The translations under genes were made by a program, and so were the position numbers. From NCBI GenBank assembly GCA_947581755.1, contig CANPVN010000003.1:1-64000 (forward strand): a DNA stretch of 64,000 bases. The letters are read 5' to 3'. Position 1 is the first letter of the stretch; the number at the start of each line of letters is the position of its first letter. Below the pieces are notes generated by a model. It saw nothing but the letters and a program-made list of their open reading frames with translations. It searched no databases and was not told the origin of the DNA. Positions 46,586-55,917 of the stretch are shown here, in pieces. Origin of the DNA: an uncultured Clostridia bacterium (GTDB taxonomy: Bacteria; Bacillota; Clostridia; Christensenellales; Pumilibacteraceae).

Positions 46586-47644
46586 ATGTACGATTTTACC
46601 GAACAGTTCGAAGCATTGCGTCATAAATCGAATATAAACGTATTGGGCATAGAAAGTTCATGCGACGAGACAGCGGCGGCGGTGGTTTGCGACGGCAGAA
46701 ATATCCTTTCCAACGTTATATTGTCTCAAGTGGATATTCACAAGATTTTCGGCGGCGTGGTGCCCGAGGTCGCAAGCAGAAATCATACTCTTGCATTGCC
46801 GAGCATTGCGGACAGAGCGATCAAAGAATCGGGACTTACTTTGGAGGACATAGACGCCGTTGCGGTAACTTACGGAGCGGGACTTGTCGGCGCGCTCATT
46901 GTGGGAGTCACTGCGGCGAAATCCCTTGCCTATGCTTGGCGAAAGCCGTTGATAAAGGTAAATCACCTCGAAGGGCATATAGCCGCGAATTTTTTGGAGC
47001 ATAAAGAATTGACTCCGCCTTTTTTGTCGGTGGTGGCAAGCGGCGGACATACGGGACTTATTTGGGTCGAGGATTATTGCTCATATTATCAGATGGGAGG
47101 CACGACGGACGACGCGATAGGCGAGGCTTTCGATAAAGTGGCGCGTCTATTGGGCTTGGGCTATCCCGGCGGTCCCGCCATCGACAGACTCGCAAAAGAA
47201 GGGAAACCCTCCATATCTTTTTATAAGACCGAGAAACATGCCAATTCCGAACATTCTTTGAGTTATTCGGGGCTTAAGACTGCGGTGGTAAATTATGTTC
47301 ATAATTTGCGTCAACGCGGAGAGGAATTGCCGATCGCCGATATATGCGCTTCGTTTACGCATGCCGCGGTGGACATTCTCGTGGAAACGGCGATCGATTG
47401 CGCGACGGAAAAAGGATCCGACAAGATAGTTCTTGCGGGCGGAGTGGCGGCGAACAGTTATCTCAGAAGCAAACTCGAATATCAAGCCGATAAAAAGGGA
47501 ATAAAGACGCTTTCGCCGTCATTGATACTTTGTACCGACAATGCCGCGATGATAGCGTCACGCGCATATTACAGCATTATAAACGGCAGAGATCTTGCCG
47601 GACTCGATCTCAATGCGGTAAGCGGTTTGCGAATAGGCGAATAG
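46586..47644 (+). CDS. tsaD: tRNA N6-threonylcarbamoyladenosine transferase TsaD
   Basis: Transfers the threonylcarbamoyl group to A37 of ANN-decoding tRNAs, with TsaB and TsaE. The 352-residue protein shows IESSCDET (22-29), the metal-binding His127 and His131 in NHLEGH, the GGHTGL motif and the C-terminal DNAAMIA. About 15 extra residues precede the usual start; the ribosome site is weak and the ATG follows the prfB stop by four bases, suggesting coupling. Confidence 0.95.
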   Translation: MYDFTEQFEALRHKSNINVLGIESSCDETAAAVVCDGRNILSNVILSQVDIHKIFGGVVPEVASRNHTLALPSIADRAIKESGLTLEDIDAVAVTYGAGLVGALIVGVTAAKSLAYAWRKPLIKVNHLEGHIAANFLEHKELTPPFLSVVASGGHTGLIWVEDYCSYYQMGGTTDDAIGEAFDKVARLLGLGYPGGPAIDRLAKEGKPSISFYKTEKHANSEHSLSYSGLKTAVVNYVHNLRQRGEELPIADICASFTHAAVDILVETAIDCATEKGSDKIVLAGGVAANSYLRSKLEYQADKKGIKTLSPSLILCTDNAAMIASRAYYSIINGRDLAGLDLNAVSGLRIGE

Positions 47645-47656
47645 GAAGAAAACATA

Positions 47657-48745
47657 ATGGAAAAGAGTTCAAAAGCAAGAGTGGTAGTGGGAATGAGCGG
47701 CGGAGTCGATTCTTCTGTCGCCGCTTTGCTGTTAAAACGCGCGGGATATGAAGTTATAGGGCTTTTCATGAACAATTGGGAAGAGCAGGACGACGGCGTG
47801 TGTACCTCTGCCGAGGATTGGCGAGACGTGCAAGCGGTGTGCGGAAAACTCGATATTCCTTATTACGGAGTCAACTTTTCCGCCGAATATATGGAGAAAG
47901 TGTTCTCGTACTTTTTGGAAGAATACAAAAAGGGAAGAACGCCCAATCCCGACGTATTGTGTAACCGCGAGATAAAATTCGGTCCCTTTCGGGAATATGC
48001 GAGCAAGTTGGGAGCCGACTTCATAGCGACGGGACATTATTGCGACATAGAACACGACGGAGGAACGAGGCTTTTGAAAGCCGCCGACTCCGACAAAGAT
48101 CAGACTTATTTTTTGTGCGACGTCAGGACTTACCAACTCGAAAACACACTGTTTCCTTTGGGTAAATTGAAAAAAGGCGAAGTGAGAAGAATTGCCGAGG
48201 AAAACGGGCTTGTGACTGCGCGAAAGCGAGACTCGACGGGAATATGCTTTATAGGCGAAAGGAACTTCAAAAAATTTCTGTCTCGGTATCTTCCCGCGCA
48301 AGAGGGAGAAATAAGAGATACCGCGGGTAACAAACTCGGGACGCACACGGGACTTATGTACTATACCATAGGACAGAGACGGGGTTTCGGACTCGGCGGC
48401 ATAAGCGGTTATGATCAAAAACGTTGGTATGTTGTGGATAAAGATGTCAAAAACAATATATTGATAGTAAGTTGCGGCGAGGGCGAAGAATTGTATTCGA
48501 GCGGTCTCGAATGCGGTAATTTCAACAGGATAGGAGATATAGAGTTGCCCGACGCTTTTGCCTGTACCGCAAAGTTTCGTTATCGTCAGCCCGAGCAGAA
48601 GGTATGGGTAACTATTGGGGACTCGGGCGGAATAAATATCCGATTCGAGGAAAGGCAGCGCGCGATTACTCTCGGTCAATATGCGGTACTGTATCTTGAC
48701 AAGTATTGCCTCGGGGGCGGCGTAATAGACAGCGTTTATAAATAA
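47657..48745 (+). CDS. mnmA: tRNA-specific 2-thiouridylase MnmA
   Basis: Inserts sulfur at position 2 of wobble uridine 34 in tRNAs for Lys, Glu and Gln. The 362-residue protein has the PP-loop GMSGGVDSS (13-21), the catalytic-cysteine region NPDVLCNREIKF, and the second cysteine in STGICFIGERNF. AGGAAG precedes the ATG; 12 bases separate it from tsaD. Two tRNA-modifying genes side by side with a release factor make this a translation-fidelity cluster. Confidence 0.96.
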   Translation: MEKSSKARVVVGMSGGVDSSVAALLLKRAGYEVIGLFMNNWEEQDDGVCTSAEDWRDVQAVCGKLDIPYYGVNFSAEYMEKVFSYFLEEYKKGRTPNPDVLCNREIKFGPFREYASKLGADFIATGHYCDIEHDGGTRLLKAADSDKDQTYFLCDVRTYQLENTLFPLGKLKKGEVRRIAEENGLVTARKRDSTGICFIGERNFKKFLSRYLPAQEGEIRDTAGNKLGTHTGLMYYTIGQRRGFGLGGISGYDQKRWYVVDKDVKNNILIVSCGEGEELYSSGLECGNFNRIGDIELPDAFACTAKFRYRQPEQKVWVTIGDSGGINIRFEERQRAITLGQYAVLYLDKYCLGGGVIDSVYK

Positions 48746-48757
48746 GGGGTATGAAAA

Positions 48758-50110
48758 TTGATTAAAGAGAGGGTAAAAAATTTTTTTGATGTGACTTGGC
48801 GAAGTCTTTTGTGCGGCGTTATTGTCGGAATCATCATTACTTTCTTTGTTCTCGGCGCAGAAGAGATAATGAGTCTCGTAAAAGAAATATTCGAACTTTC
48901 TCACGGCTCTTGGTTTTTGTGCCTATGGTTGTTTGTTACGTTGATTCTTATCGCGCTGTTGATAAATCTTATTTTTTCTTACATGCCGACAATAGACGGC
49001 AACTGTACCGCCGAAAAACTGAAAAAACGCAATATTTTGGTTCGCGCGACGGATTTTGGTTGGTTAAAGACGGGGCTTGCTTATTTTTTATCCACCTATT
49101 TGACTTTCTTTGCGGGCTTGCCCTTCGGAGCCGAGCGTCCTTCGGCGTTTCTCGGAATAACGCTTTCGCAGGGAATATCGAGATATACGGGCGGAAAACA
49201 AGAGGATTCGATGCGGGTTTTCGGCGAATCCGCCGCGGTGTCCGTTGCCGTGCGCGGTCCGATAACGGGATGTATATATGCAATCGAAGAACATCTCAAA
49301 AAGACAAAGGGCAAGGGAATGCGTTTTTCCCTTGCGTTCGGCGCGATATTGTCTGCGTTGACAGCCTATCTCATAGGCTTTTTGTTCATAAAAGTTATCT
49401 TCAAACTGCATTTTTCGTCATTCGAGACCTTTTCTTTTCCCGCCATATCCATGAAATACGTATTGTATCTCATTCTTTTGGGTGTTGTAATAGGAGTGGG
49501 AGCGGGACTGTTCTTTATTTTGAGTAAATTCGGACAATATGTTTTCGGCAAGGCGGACATAAGACCTTTCTTTCTTATTGTTACCGCGGTGTTGTTGACG
49601 GGAATTATGGGTATAATCGATATCGGCGACTATCACGGATATACTCTTTTGGGCGGCGGAACGAATATCATAGTCGGCGCGGCGAACGGGGAGTATTCCG
49701 CGCAAATACTCGGTATTTATTTTGCCGTCAAATTCGTTGTAATTTTGGCATGTATATGCTCGGGAGCGAACGGCGGAGTCTTTATTCCCTCAATGGCTTT
49801 GGGCGCGCTTTTGGGCGGACTCATGAACAAGGTTTTCGTGCTTTGGGGCATGCCTTCCGAATATCTTCCTTCGGTAATACTTATTGCCGCGGTTGCGTTT
49901 ATGGGCTGTTTCATGCACTTGCCGTTAACTTCGCTTTTCCTTGCGATAGAACTTGCGGGTTTCAATTTGTTTTCCGACGGATATTCTTTCGGATTTATCT
50001 TTGCCGTTCTCATCGTGACGATAACGAGTTACGGCATATCCATGATTTGCGAGATAAGGTCGATAAGTTTGATAAGACGAATAAATAAGCGTGTAAAAAA
50101 GCATCGTTGA
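48758..50110 (+). CDS. ClC-family chloride channel or antiporter
   Basis: Membrane protein of 450 residues with about ten to twelve hydrophobic segments. The start is TTG 48758, eight bases after AGGGG; the ATG at 48751 leads to an immediate stop. The family motif GREGP appears as GAERP with the gating-type Glu in the right place, and GGVFIPSMALGA matches the GxFxP region. The GSGIP selectivity motif is not recognisable (GNCTAE occurs there), so ion selectivity is uncertain; some relatives move fluoride or have other roles. Its stop codon touches the stop of convergent spmB with no base between. Confidence 0.85.
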   Translation: MIKERVKNFFDVTWRSLLCGVIVGIIITFFVLGAEEIMSLVKEIFELSHGSWFLCLWLFVTLILIALLINLIFSYMPTIDGNCTAEKLKKRNILVRATDFGWLKTGLAYFLSTYLTFFAGLPFGAERPSAFLGITLSQGISRYTGGKQEDSMRVFGESAAVSVAVRGPITGCIYAIEEHLKKTKGKGMRFSLAFGAILSALTAYLIGFLFIKVIFKLHFSSFETFSFPAISMKYVLYLILLGVVIGVGAGLFFILSKFGQYVFGKADIRPFFLIVTAVLLTGIMGIIDIGDYHGYTLLGGGTNIIVGAANGEYSAQILGIYFAVKFVVILACICSGANGGVFIPSMALGALLGGLMNKVFVLWGMPSEYLPSVILIAAVAFMGCFMHLPLTSLFLAIELAGFNLFSDGYSFGFIFAVLIVTITSYGISMICEIRSISLIRRINKRVKKHR

Positions 50111-50617
50111 TTACATTATTCGCAGCAGAGCGCAACCTATAATACAGCCCATAATCGTCGAAACGAGCGCGACGGGAATGGCATAGCCGAGTTTTTTGAC
50201 TTTGCTTTGAGAAAAATAGATACTCGAAATATAGAATACCGTTTCCGAGGAACCGTATATGAGCGAGGCGCATCTGCCTATATAAGTATCGGTGCCGTAA
50301 GTCGAATAAATATTATCCAATATCGACAGCGAGCCCGCGCCCGACAGCGGACGCAAGATAATGAGTTCGGTAAGTTCTTTGGGAATGCCGACGAATTTCA
50401 TGACGGGTTCCATAAGATTTGCCAAGAGCGCCGCGACGCCGCTGCTTCTGAAAACTTCGCAAGCCATCATTATCGTAAGCAGGTATGGCAAGACTTGAAA
50501 CATAAGATCCATAGCCGAACGCGCGCCTTCTATGTAGTAGGAATACGGGTCCTTTTTTTTGAGGAAGGACAGAATAAGTACCGTTAAAAATATTACGGGG
50601 ACAACATATACCGTCAT
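50111..50617 (-). CDS. spmB: spore maturation protein B
   Basis: Integral membrane protein of 168 residues needed in Bacillus for dehydration of the spore core. It belongs to the nucleoside-recognition (Gate) domain family, seen in the GAGSLSILDNI and GSSETVFY segments with hydrophobic stretches around them. ATG 50617 overlaps the spmA stop (ATGA); a longer frame would run back into spmA. GGAGGT is 13 bases upstream. There is no terminator between it and the convergent transporter. Confidence 0.93.
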   Translation of the reverse strand: MTVYVVPVIFLTVLILSFLKKKDPYSYYIEGARSAMDLMFQVLPYLLTIMMACEVFRSSGVAALLANLMEPVMKFVGIPKELTELIILRPLSGAGSLSILDNIYSTYGTDTYIGRCASLIYGSSETVFYISSIYFSQSKVKKLGYAIPVALVSTIMGCIIGCALLRIM

Positions 50618-51237
50618 GATTTCTCGGGATACCTCCGAAGTCTCGGACGAGTCTCTTGAGCAGCTTTTTTCTTTTTGAAGATTGCCGAAAGGCGGGAAAT
50701 GAGTTTTACCAAAACTATGCCGATGACGGTGGACAATACGGTAGCTATTATGCAAGGGATAAGAAAATCGCTCGGATTAACGGAGCCGTGGTTTGCGCGC
50801 ATACCTATAACGGTCGTGGGCAGGAGTTGAAGGCTCGTAGCCGAGATGACGGTAAGCATTATCATATTTACATTGACTTTATCGCTGCCGTTGTCCATGC
50901 CTTTGATGGCGTTTATACCCATAGGAGTGGCGGCATTGCCGAGTCCCAGCAAATTTGCGCTCATGTTCATGGAGATATATTTTTGCGTCTTTTCGTCCGT
51001 CCCCGGAAACAGAAATTTGATGAGCGGTCTTAACAATTTTGCGATAAAGTCGGAAATACCGAGTTTGTCTAAAATTGCGAACAAACCCAACCAAAATCCG
51101 TATAACGCCACAAGGTCTATGGCAAGGAGAACGGAATCGTTTGCGCCCTTAAGCATGGAAGATAGCGCGAGGGCGGGGTCTTTGAAGAGAAGAGTTGCTA
51201 TACTTGCAATCAAAATGACGAGCCAAGCTTTGTTCAT
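50614..51237 (-). CDS. spmA: spore maturation protein A
   Basis: Partner of SpmB, 207 residues, membrane protein with the conserved NLLGLGNAATPMGI motif (Gate domain). The start at 51237 is set by GAGGT eight bases upstream; the open frame extends further into metG but without a ribosome site. Presence of spmAB supports an endospore-forming ancestor. A CATATATT about 30 bases before the ATG resembles a sigma-E -10 box, as for Bacillus spmAB, but the -35 is not clear. Confidence 0.93.
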   Translation of the reverse strand: MNKAWLVILIASIATLLFKDPALALSSMLKGANDSVLLAIDLVALYGFWLGLFAILDKLGISDFIAKLLRPLIKFLFPGTDEKTQKYISMNMSANLLGLGNAATPMGINAIKGMDNGSDKVNVNMIMLTVISATSLQLLPTTVIGMRANHGSVNPSDFLIPCIIATVLSTVIGIVLVKLISRLSAIFKKKKAAQETRPRLRRYPEKS

Positions 51238-51283
51238 AAATATACCTCGTCTTAATATATGTCGGAAATTTCGATAAAAGAAT

Positions 51284-51312
51284 TTGATTTTTACAAAACT
51301 ATGTTGTATAAT
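51284..51312 (+). promoter_or_regulatory. promoter of metG
   Basis: TTGATT (51284-51289), 17-bp spacer, TATAAT (51307-51312). Confidence 0.85.
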
Positions 51313-51348
51313 AGATAAAATTCCAAAGTAAACGGAGGGTAACAAGCA

Positions 51349-53253
51349 TTGAAAGAGAAATTTTATATTACAACGCCTTTGTATTATCCGAGTGGTAAAT
51401 GGCACTTGGGACACAGTTACACAACGGTATGTTGCGACGCAATAGCGCGTTATAAACGAATGTCGGGGTACGATGTTTTTTACCTTACGGGTACCGACGA
51501 ACACGGACAGAAGATAGAGGAGCGCGCCAAAGATGCGGGAATGACTCCCAAACAATTTGTGGACGGCTTGGTGGACAATATCAAGTCTTTATGGCAAAGA
51601 CTCGATATTTCTTACGATAAATTCATTCGCACAACCGATGATTATCATGTCAAAAGCGTGCAGAAGATATTTACCTATCTGTACGAAAAAGGCGATATAT
51701 ACAAGGCGACTTACAAGGGAAAATATTGTGTTCCCTGCGAGTCTTTTTGGACGGACACTCAACTTGTAGACGGCAAGTGTCCCGATTGCGGCAGGCCCGT
51801 TATCGATAGCGCAGAAGAGAGTTATTTCTTCCGTTTGAGCAAGTACGGAGACAGAATAAGAAAGTTGTTGACCGAAACGGATTTTCTCGAACCCAAGAGC
51901 AGAGTAAACGAGATGGTAAATAATTTTATCGACAAAGGACTCAACGACTTGGCTGTGACAAGGACTTCGGTGGAATGGGGCATACCCGTTCCCTTCGACT
52001 CCAAGCATAAAGTTTACGTATGGATAGACGCTCTTTCCAACTATATAAACGCGTTGGGCTATAACGGAGACGAAAAACTCATGAGTTATTGGCCCGCAAA
52101 CGTTCACATGGTGGGTAAGGAAATAGTAAGGTTTCACTCCATAATATGGCCTGCGATACTTATGGCTCTCGATTTGCCTTTGCCCAAGAAGGTATACGGA
52201 CACGGTTGGTTGCTTTTGGGCGGAGACAAGATGAGTAAATCCAAGGGAAACGTAGCCGACCCCTTTATGCTCATAGACAAATACGGAGTAGACGCGGTAA
52301 GATATTATTTGTTGCGAGAGGTGCCTTTCGGTTCCGACGGAGCGTTTACGCCCGAGGCGTTTTTGACTCGATATAATTCCGATCTTGCCAACGACCTCGG
52401 AAATCTCGTAAAGAGAACGCTTGCGATGAGCAGACAATATTTTGGCGGGAAGGTGACCATAGGCACGACCGAAGCCGCCGACGCAGAGTTTACCGACGAA
52501 ATAAATTCTTTGAAAAGCAAGGTGGATAACGCCATAGATAAATTGAATTGTCCCGCCGCGCTCGAAGCGATTTTTGCGGTGATAAGCAAAGCCAATAAAT
52601 ATATAGACGCGAACACTCCGTGGGTATTGTTCTCCAAGGGCGAGACCCAAAGACTTAAAACGGTGATTTACAACTTGTTGGAGTCCATAAGAGTGTGCGC
52701 GACTTTGTTGTCGCCTTTTATCACAAAAGGAACGGAGAAGATATTCGAAGGATTGAATATCGAGAAACCCAAGACCGACGAGAGAGCGGTTTACATTGAA
52801 GATAACGAATACAATACGGTTGAACAGCCTGCATTGTATCTGAGAGTGGATATAAAGAAGGAGCTTAAAGAAATGGAAGAGAAAGTCGAAAAGACGGCAG
52901 AGGTAAAAGAAGAACCTCAAGACAAGAAACCTTTGATAGGCATAGAGGACTTTGACAAATTGGATCTCAGAATTGCCGAAGTTATCGCTTGCGAAAAAGT
53001 GGAAAAGGCGGATAAACTGCTAAAACTTACGGTAAGACTCGGAGACGAGGAGAGAACCGTCGTAAGCGGAATAGCGAAGAGTTATACGCCCGAACAGATG
53101 GTGGGGAAAAAGGTGGTATTGGTTGCCAATCTCAAACCCGTGAAATTGCGCGGTATAGAGAGCGCGGGCATGGTTATTTGCGCCGATTGCGGAGACGGCG
53201 TATCGTTGGTTTGTCCCGAGAAAGAGACGGACAGCGGGGCTAAGGTATGCTGA
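51349..53253 (+). CDS. metG: methionyl-tRNA synthetase
   Basis: Charges tRNA(Met). The 634-residue protein starts at TTG 51349, nine bases after GGAGGG. It has the HIGH-type motif as HLGH (19-22), a zinc knuckle CVPC...CPDC, the KMSKS loop in GDKMSKSKG and a C-terminal tRNA-binding (EMAP/Arc1p-like) domain from about 535 (FDKLDLRIAEV) for dimerisation. It overlaps tatD by seven bases. Confidence 0.97.
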   Translation: MKEKFYITTPLYYPSGKWHLGHSYTTVCCDAIARYKRMSGYDVFYLTGTDEHGQKIEERAKDAGMTPKQFVDGLVDNIKSLWQRLDISYDKFIRTTDDYHVKSVQKIFTYLYEKGDIYKATYKGKYCVPCESFWTDTQLVDGKCPDCGRPVIDSAEESYFFRLSKYGDRIRKLLTETDFLEPKSRVNEMVNNFIDKGLNDLAVTRTSVEWGIPVPFDSKHKVYVWIDALSNYINALGYNGDEKLMSYWPANVHMVGKEIVRFHSIIWPAILMALDLPLPKKVYGHGWLLLGGDKMSKSKGNVADPFMLIDKYGVDAVRYYLLREVPFGSDGAFTPEAFLTRYNSDLANDLGNLVKRTLAMSRQYFGGKVTIGTTEAADAEFTDEINSLKSKVDNAIDKLNCPAALEAIFAVISKANKYIDANTPWVLFSKGETQRLKTVIYNLLESIRVCATLLSPFITKGTEKIFEGLNIEKPKTDERAVYIEDNEYNTVEQPALYLRVDIKKELKEMEEKVEKTAEVKEEPQDKKPLIGIEDFDKLDLRIAEVIACEKVEKADKLLKLTVRLGDEERTVVSGIAKSYTPEQMVGKKVVLVANLKPVKLRGIESAGMVICADCGDGVSLVCPEKETDSGAKVC

Positions 53254-54017
53254 TAGATACTCATGCGCATCTTACCGACGAGAAATTCGACGGAGAGGCG
53301 ATAATCGCGGCTATGCCCGAAGATAAACTCGAAAAGATAATTTGCATAGGATTCGATATGCAAAGTTCCCGCGACGGTCTTGCGCTTGCCCAAAAGCATA
53401 ACGCAGTCTATGCGGCGGTGGGAGTACACCCTTCGGAGTTGCTTTCGGTGACAGAAGAGGATATGAGCGAACTTGTCGAACTGTCGAAACATCCCAAGAC
53501 CGTTGCGATAGGAGAGATAGGACTCGATTATCATGACGAGGACGTTCCCAAAGAGGTACAAAAAAAGTGGCTCGTAAGGCAGTTGGAAGTCGTAAAAGAG
53601 AGCGGATTGCCCGCGGTATTCCATCTGCGCGACGCTTACGGCGATATGTACGATATAATAAGAGCGCACCGAGATTGTCTCAAAGCGGGAGCGGTTATGC
53701 ACTGCTTTTCGGGCTCCAAAGAGACGGCGCGCAATTATCTCGATATGGGCTTTTATATTTCTTTCAGCGGCTCGGTTACTTTCAAAAATGCGCGCAATCT
53801 TGCCGAAGTTGCGCCCGAAGTACCGTCGGACAGATTGCTTGTGGAGACGGATTGTCCCTATCTTGCGCCCACTCCTTTGAGAGGCACGGTAAATCAACCC
53901 AAGAATGTTTGGTTGACGGCGCAAAAGCTCGCAGAGTTGCGTAATTGCGAGTTGAACGAAATAGAAAAGATTACCGTTGATAACGCATATACATTATTTA
54001 CTAAGATGAAGAGGTGA
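53247..54017 (+). CDS. tatD: TatD-family metal-dependent hydrolase
   Basis: Predicted metal-dependent DNase of the TIM-barrel amidohydrolase type. The 256-residue protein begins with the ligand motif DTHAHLTD (3-10), has GEIGLDYH near 91, the HLRDAY and HCFSGS histidines and ETDCPYLAPTP near 208. metG followed by tatD is a standard Firmicute order. It is followed by a radical SAM gene that is specifically linked to tatD in other genomes. Confidence 0.95.
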   Translation: MLIDTHAHLTDEKFDGEAIIAAMPEDKLEKIICIGFDMQSSRDGLALAQKHNAVYAAVGVHPSELLSVTEEDMSELVELSKHPKTVAIGEIGLDYHDEDVPKEVQKKWLVRQLEVVKESGLPAVFHLRDAYGDMYDIIRAHRDCLKAGAVMHCFSGSKETARNYLDMGFYISFSGSVTFKNARNLAEVAPEVPSDRLLVETDCPYLAPTPLRGTVNQPKNVWLTAQKLAELRNCELNEIEKITVDNAYTLFTKMKR

Positions 54018-54025
54018 AAAACATC

Positions 54026-54622
54026 ATGGATACTTATGTTTATAAATTCGAAAAGAATCTGTATATCAATTTGACAAATCGTTGCAACAATAATTGCAGT
54101 TTTTGTCTCAGAAAGAATATGGAAGGGATCGACGGAAACAAACTTTGGATGCAACGCGAAGCGACCGCCGAAGAGATCATCGAACTCATTAAGGGTTTCG
54201 ATGAAAAAGAGTACGAGGACATAGTATTTTGCGGTTACGGCGAAAGCACCTATCGCGTCGAAGAGATGAAGAAGGTGGCGGCTTACGCCCATTCGATAGG
54301 CAAAAAGACAAGGCTCGACACCAACGGACTCGGCAACGAGTTGAACGGCAGAGACATTGTTCCCGAACTCAAAGGACTGATAGATAAAGTATCTATATCT
54401 TTGAACGAAAAGAACGCCCAAAAGTACGATGAAGTATCTCATTCGATTTACGGATTAAGGGCTTTCGATATAATGCTTGCCTTTACCGACGAATGTGTAA
54501 AAGCGGGCATGGATACATTGATGACGGTAGTGGACGTCATAAGCAAAGAGGATATAGAGGAGTGTCGAAAGATAGCGTTGGCGCACGGCGCGAAATTCCG
54601 TGTGAGAGAATATATTAAATGA
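54026..54622 (+). CDS. TatD-linked radical SAM protein
   Basis: Small radical SAM enzyme of 198 residues. The iron-sulfur motif CNNNCSFC (Cys20, Cys24, Cys27) is complete, and GYGESTYR and TNGLGN are the usual SAM-binding segments. Its length and position match a described family of short radical SAM proteins encoded beside tatD (TIGR04038, by recollection). Substrate is unknown. ATG 54026 is chosen, 10 bases after GAGGTG; a GTG at 54014 is possible but overlaps that site. The nearby peptidase and hydrolase genes do not settle its role. Confidence 0.88.
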   Translation: MDTYVYKFEKNLYINLTNRCNNNCSFCLRKNMEGIDGNKLWMQREATAEEIIELIKGFDEKEYEDIVFCGYGESTYRVEEMKKVAAYAHSIGKKTRLDTNGLGNELNGRDIVPELKGLIDKVSISLNEKNAQKYDEVSHSIYGLRAFDIMLAFTDECVKAGMDTLMTVVDVISKEDIEECRKIALAHGAKFRVREYIK

Positions 54623-54637
54623 CAAGGAGAAAACGAA

Positions 54638-55879
54638 ATGACGGATAAAAAACTTGACGAATACGGCATGTTGGCTGTAAGACAGGGTATAAATTTGCAA
54701 CGCGGCGAAAGCCTCGTTATCGCGTCTCCCATAGAATGCGGAGACTTTGCGCGCGCCATAGCGGAGCAAGGCTACAAGGCGGGAGCAAAAAAAGTTACGG
54801 TATTTTGGCGTGATTCCGAAATGAGCAAGTTGTCGTATAAATACGAGGACATAGACACATTGACGGATATTCCTCAATGGTTAGTGGATTCGCGCAGTTA
54901 CGTTGTCGATACTAAGGCGTGCTACATAAATATAATTTCCGACGATCCCGAAGGCTTTGTCGACGTAGACCCGAAAAAACTTATCGCGTCGAGTCGCGCT
55001 TCTCGGGTGGCATTGAAAAAATTCCGCGATTCGACTTCCAACAACAATACGAGGTGGTTGATAGTCGCTTATCCCAACGCGGCTTGGGCGAAGAAAATGT
55101 TCCCGAACTTGAGCGAGAGCGAGGCTGTCGATAAACAGTGGGAATATATTCATAAGACCATGAGAATGGATACAAAAGACAGTCTTAAAGCCTGGAAAGA
55201 GCACGAAAACGCTTTGTGCGAACGAAGCAAATTCTTGAACGAGGCTCATATCAAAACTTTCCGTTATACAAATTCTTTGGGCACCGATTTTACGATAGGA
55301 ATGCCCGAAGGGTATAAATTCACGGGAGCGAGAGAAAAATCTCTCGGCGGAGTGGACTTTACCGCGAATATGCCTACCGAAGAGGTGTTCTCGTCTCCCG
55401 ACAGAATGACGGCGAACGGTACTTTGGTAGCGTCTATGCCGCTTATACATAACGGAAACCTCATAGAGAATTTTGCTATAACTTTCAAGGACGGAAAAGT
55501 CGTGGATTATCGCGCCGAAAAAGGCTATGAAATTTTGAAGGGAATAATCGAGACAGATGAAGGCTCTCATTATCTCGGCGAAATTGCGCTTGTAGGCTAC
55601 AATACGCCGATACAAAACCTCAAAACATTGTTCTATAACACGCTTTTCGACGAAAACGCAAGTTGTCACTTTGCGCTCGGCAACGGCTTCCCGTCATGTC
55701 TTAAAGGCGGCAGCGAAATGAGTGAAGAGGAACTTAAAAAACACGGTTTGAACGTTTCGCTCGAACATACCGACTTTATGGTGGGAACGGCGGATCTTAC
55801 GATAACGGCAACCACCGCGGACGGAAAAACTTTGAGTATTTTCAAAAACGGCGATTGGGATTTGAAAATAATCAAATAA
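54638..55879 (+). CDS. M29-family aminopeptidase, second copy
   Basis: 413-residue metallo-aminopeptidase of the same family as the gene at 1265. Ligand motifs are present: EVFSSPD, DEGSHYLGE, the CHFALG segment with its His, and LEHTDFMVG with the last His and Asp. The tyrosine found in the copy at 1265 is not evident here. AAGGAG lies ten bases upstream. The two copies are clearly different, so they are probably not recent duplicates. Confidence 0.92.
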   Translation: MTDKKLDEYGMLAVRQGINLQRGESLVIASPIECGDFARAIAEQGYKAGAKKVTVFWRDSEMSKLSYKYEDIDTLTDIPQWLVDSRSYVVDTKACYINIISDDPEGFVDVDPKKLIASSRASRVALKKFRDSTSNNNTRWLIVAYPNAAWAKKMFPNLSESEAVDKQWEYIHKTMRMDTKDSLKAWKEHENALCERSKFLNEAHIKTFRYTNSLGTDFTIGMPEGYKFTGAREKSLGGVDFTANMPTEEVFSSPDRMTANGTLVASMPLIHNGNLIENFAITFKDGKVVDYRAEKGYEILKGIIETDEGSHYLGEIALVGYNTPIQNLKTLFYNTLFDENASCHFALGNGFPSCLKGGSEMSEEELKKHGLNVSLEHTDFMVGTADLTITATTADGKTLSIFKNGDWDLKIIK

Positions 55880-55917
55880 CGATAAATTACCGATAATAAT
55901 CGATAGAGGACAAAAAT

